From positions 1 to 23,316 of the forward strand of contig JAPXRP010000053.1 of NCBI GenBank assembly GCA_033813475.1: DNA of 23,316 nt, written 5' to 3'. Shown in pieces: positions 22,622-23,316 of the stretch (the stretch's first letter is position 1; every line of letters begins with the position of its first letter). The translations under genes were made by a program, and so were the position numbers. The notes under the pieces are model-generated. The model saw only the letters and a list, made by a program, of their open reading frames with translations, had not been told where the DNA came from and did no database searches. Source of the stretch: JAAYBR01 sp033813475. Lineage in GTDB: Bacteria > Hydrogenedentota > Hydrogenedentia > Hydrogenedentales > CAITNO01.

Positions 22622-22708
22622 AGAAAGGGGAGGGCGGGCAGAGCAATCGCACTGAAATCCGTGTGACCTTTCCGAAAGGAATCTGTTCACTGCCTTTTCA
22701 ACTCCCTC

Positions 22709-22817
22709 TTCAACGCTGAAAGCGTTGCCGAATATAGCCCAGGCCAGGCCGCCGCCCGAAGGGCCAGGCCTGCCCTGGGGTACACGGCCCAAAACACATC
22801 CTGCCCTGAAGGGGCAG
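22709..22817 (+). repeat. Structured dispersed element, three hairpins with GAA-type loops
   Basis: Three stems follow each other. CAACGCT-GAA-AGCGTTG is at 22711-22727. CCCAGGCCAGGCC (22738-22750) pairs with GGCCTGCCCTGGG (22767-22779) at 12 of 13 positions, with an inner GCCC-GAA-GGGC. CTGCCC...GGGCAG is at 22801-22817, with a TGAAG loop. The first part recurs in opposite orientation at 1-37. It carries no gene. It resembles short hairpin repeats seen between genes in several environmental bacterial phyla. Confidence 0.8.
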
Positions 22818-22839
22818 CCGAAATTGTCGCGGGCACCCA

Positions 22840-22918
22840 AAGACAAGGCCGGCGGGACGCCGGCGGTACGGAATCATGACCCGCAGCTCTTTTTCGTACC
22901 GCTGGCGTCCCGCCGGCC
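22840..22918. repeat. Inverted-repeat element, family 'GGCGGGACGCC', best copy
   Basis: Arms 22847-22870 and 22895-22918 are 24 bases long, with a single mismatch and a 24-base loop. The left arm is preceded by AAGACA, as in the copies at 9847 and 11732. The second arm ends about 30 bases before the polymerase promoter. It contains no coding sequence of its own. Confidence 0.8.
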
Positions 22919-22950
22919 CCGATCAGGGGCCACTCCCTTTTCTTGAAAGA

Positions 22951-22966
22951 CTGAATATAATTTCAG
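22951..22966 (+). promoter_or_regulatory. -10 box inside a LexA-like palindrome, polymerase gene
   Basis: CTGAA-TATAAT-TTCAG is a 5-base inverted repeat enclosing a perfect -10 (22956-22961). CTG-N10-CAG with an A/T-rich centre followed by TA resembles the E. coli SOS box (CTGT-N8-ACAG), though its fourth bases differ. No -35 is visible. The gene ATG is only 18 bases past the -10, so the leader would be very short. Confidence 0.45.
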
Positions 22967-22978
22967 TATCCTGAAGAC

Positions 22979-23316
22979 ATGATCCCCCTGCATGTCCACA
23001 GTCATTATTCCCTCTGCGAGGGGCTGGCCGCGCCGCGCCAACTGGTGGCGCGGGCGGTCGAGCATGGCATGAAGGCCCTTGCCCTCACGGACACGGGGGG
23101 GCTGTACGGCACGGTTCCGTTTTACCAGGCGGCGCGGGACGCCGGGGTGCGGCCCCTGCTGGGCGCGCACCTGGGGGCCTGCGTGGTGCTGGCGCGGGAC
23201 CGGCAGGGCTATGCGGACCTGTGCGCCCTGGTGACGGCGGCGCATCTGGACGGCGCGGGCGGGGCGGCATGGCCGGAGCCCTGGCCGGAGGCGGTGGACC
23301 CGTCGCGCCTGTTCCT
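22979..23316 (+). CDS. DNA polymerase III alpha-family protein, N-terminal PHP domain (partial)
   Basis: The open frame from ATG 22979 continues past the window end; 112 residues are visible. They form the start of a PHP domain as in bacterial C-family polymerases (DnaE or the error-prone DnaE2/ImuC). M-I-P-L-H-V-H-S-H-Y-S gives the first motif (H-x-H-S-x-x-S), then L-V-A-R-A-V-E-H-G-M-K-A-L-A-L-T-D-T-G-G-L-Y-G and G-V-R-P-L-L-G-A-H-L. The second motif has T-D-T where active PHP domains have T-D-H, so the metal centre may be degenerate, as in many DnaE proteins. The very early start of the PHP domain and the L-Y-G-T-V segment hint at a DnaE2-like member, but the deciding parts are outside the window. 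The ribosome site is weak. Confidence 0.8.
   Translation, partial: MIPLHVHSHYSLCEGLAAPRQLVARAVEHGMKALALTDTGGLYGTVPFYQAARDAGVRPLLGAHLGACVVLARDRQGYADLCALVTAAHLDGAGGAAWPEPWPEAVDPSRLF

Noticed and set aside
1..23316. CRISPR array, tRNA, rRNA, transposase or prophage genes
   Set aside because: I read both strands for repeat-spacer periodicity, tRNA cloverleaf ends and transposase or phage motifs and saw none; the repeats present are irregularly spaced hairpin elements.

Overview
The window is 23.3 kb of GC-rich bacterial DNA (roughly two thirds G+C). It looks like a chromosome segment of a Gram-negative-type, probably uncultured bacterium. The evidence for an outer membrane is a WaaE-like core glycosyltransferase next to two GT4 enzymes, a lipoprotein and secreted proteins with signal peptides. 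The gene families (ceramidase-like hydrolase, FGE/SUMF1-domain lipoprotein, URO-D-like methyltransferase, lectin-like papain protease) and the many short dispersed intergenic repeats fit the Planctomycetota / Hydrogenedentota / Lentisphaerota neighbourhood. That placement is an inference; no rRNA is present to test it. I found no tRNA, rRNA, CRISPR array, transposase or phage gene.

Layout. 0.2-1.5 kb (+): secreted neutral-ceramidase-like protein. 1.7-2.6 kb (-): rplM-rpsI, with its own promoter and terminator. 2.6-3.0 kb: repeat-filled gap. 3.0-6.4 kb (-): small acidic protein, two GT4 glycosyltransferases and a WaaE-like GT2, a probable envelope-glycan operon. 6.5-9.7 kb (-): class II aldolase, SorE-like dehydrogenase and SrlD-like sorbitol-6-phosphate dehydrogenase, a compact sugar-alcohol operon with an extended -10 promoter. 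10.2-11.5 kb (-): PKD-PASTA-FGE lipoprotein flanked by direct copies of a composite repeat. 11.5-12.5 kb: about 1 kb without a gene, holding repeats and a G-quadruplex motif. 12.5-13.0 kb (+): Nudix hydrolase, convergent with a 676-residue polytopic membrane protein of unknown function (13.0-15.0 kb, -). 15.2-17.0 kb (+): secreted papain-family protease with lectin-like, Ig-like and C-terminal anchor segments. 17.0-19.9 kb (-): pyrR-pyrB-pyrC behind a consensus promoter and an attenuator. 20.2-21.3 kb (-): URO-D-family protein. 21.4-22.6 kb (-): Fic AMP-transferase-like protein. 22.6-22.98 kb: structured repeats. 22.98 kb to the end (+): start of a DNA polymerase III alpha-family gene.

How the parts work together. 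pyrR, pyrB and pyrC form a self-regulated pyrimidine operon. Its leader holds a consensus -35/-10, a 5' hairpin, a 31-codon leader ORF, a strong intrinsic terminator crossed by that ORF, and a leader stop codon that overlaps the pyrR start. The aldolase and the two dehydrogenases could interconvert a ketose phosphate, a hexitol phosphate and fructose-6-phosphate before aldol cleavage. The three glycosyltransferases probably build a surface glycan.

The strongest leads are the pyr leader, a SorE-like dehydrogenase with an apparent extra half Rossmann unit, several structured repeat families whose stems show compensatory changes, and a LexA-like palindrome sitting on the -10 of the polymerase gene. 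None of the repeats interrupts a gene.
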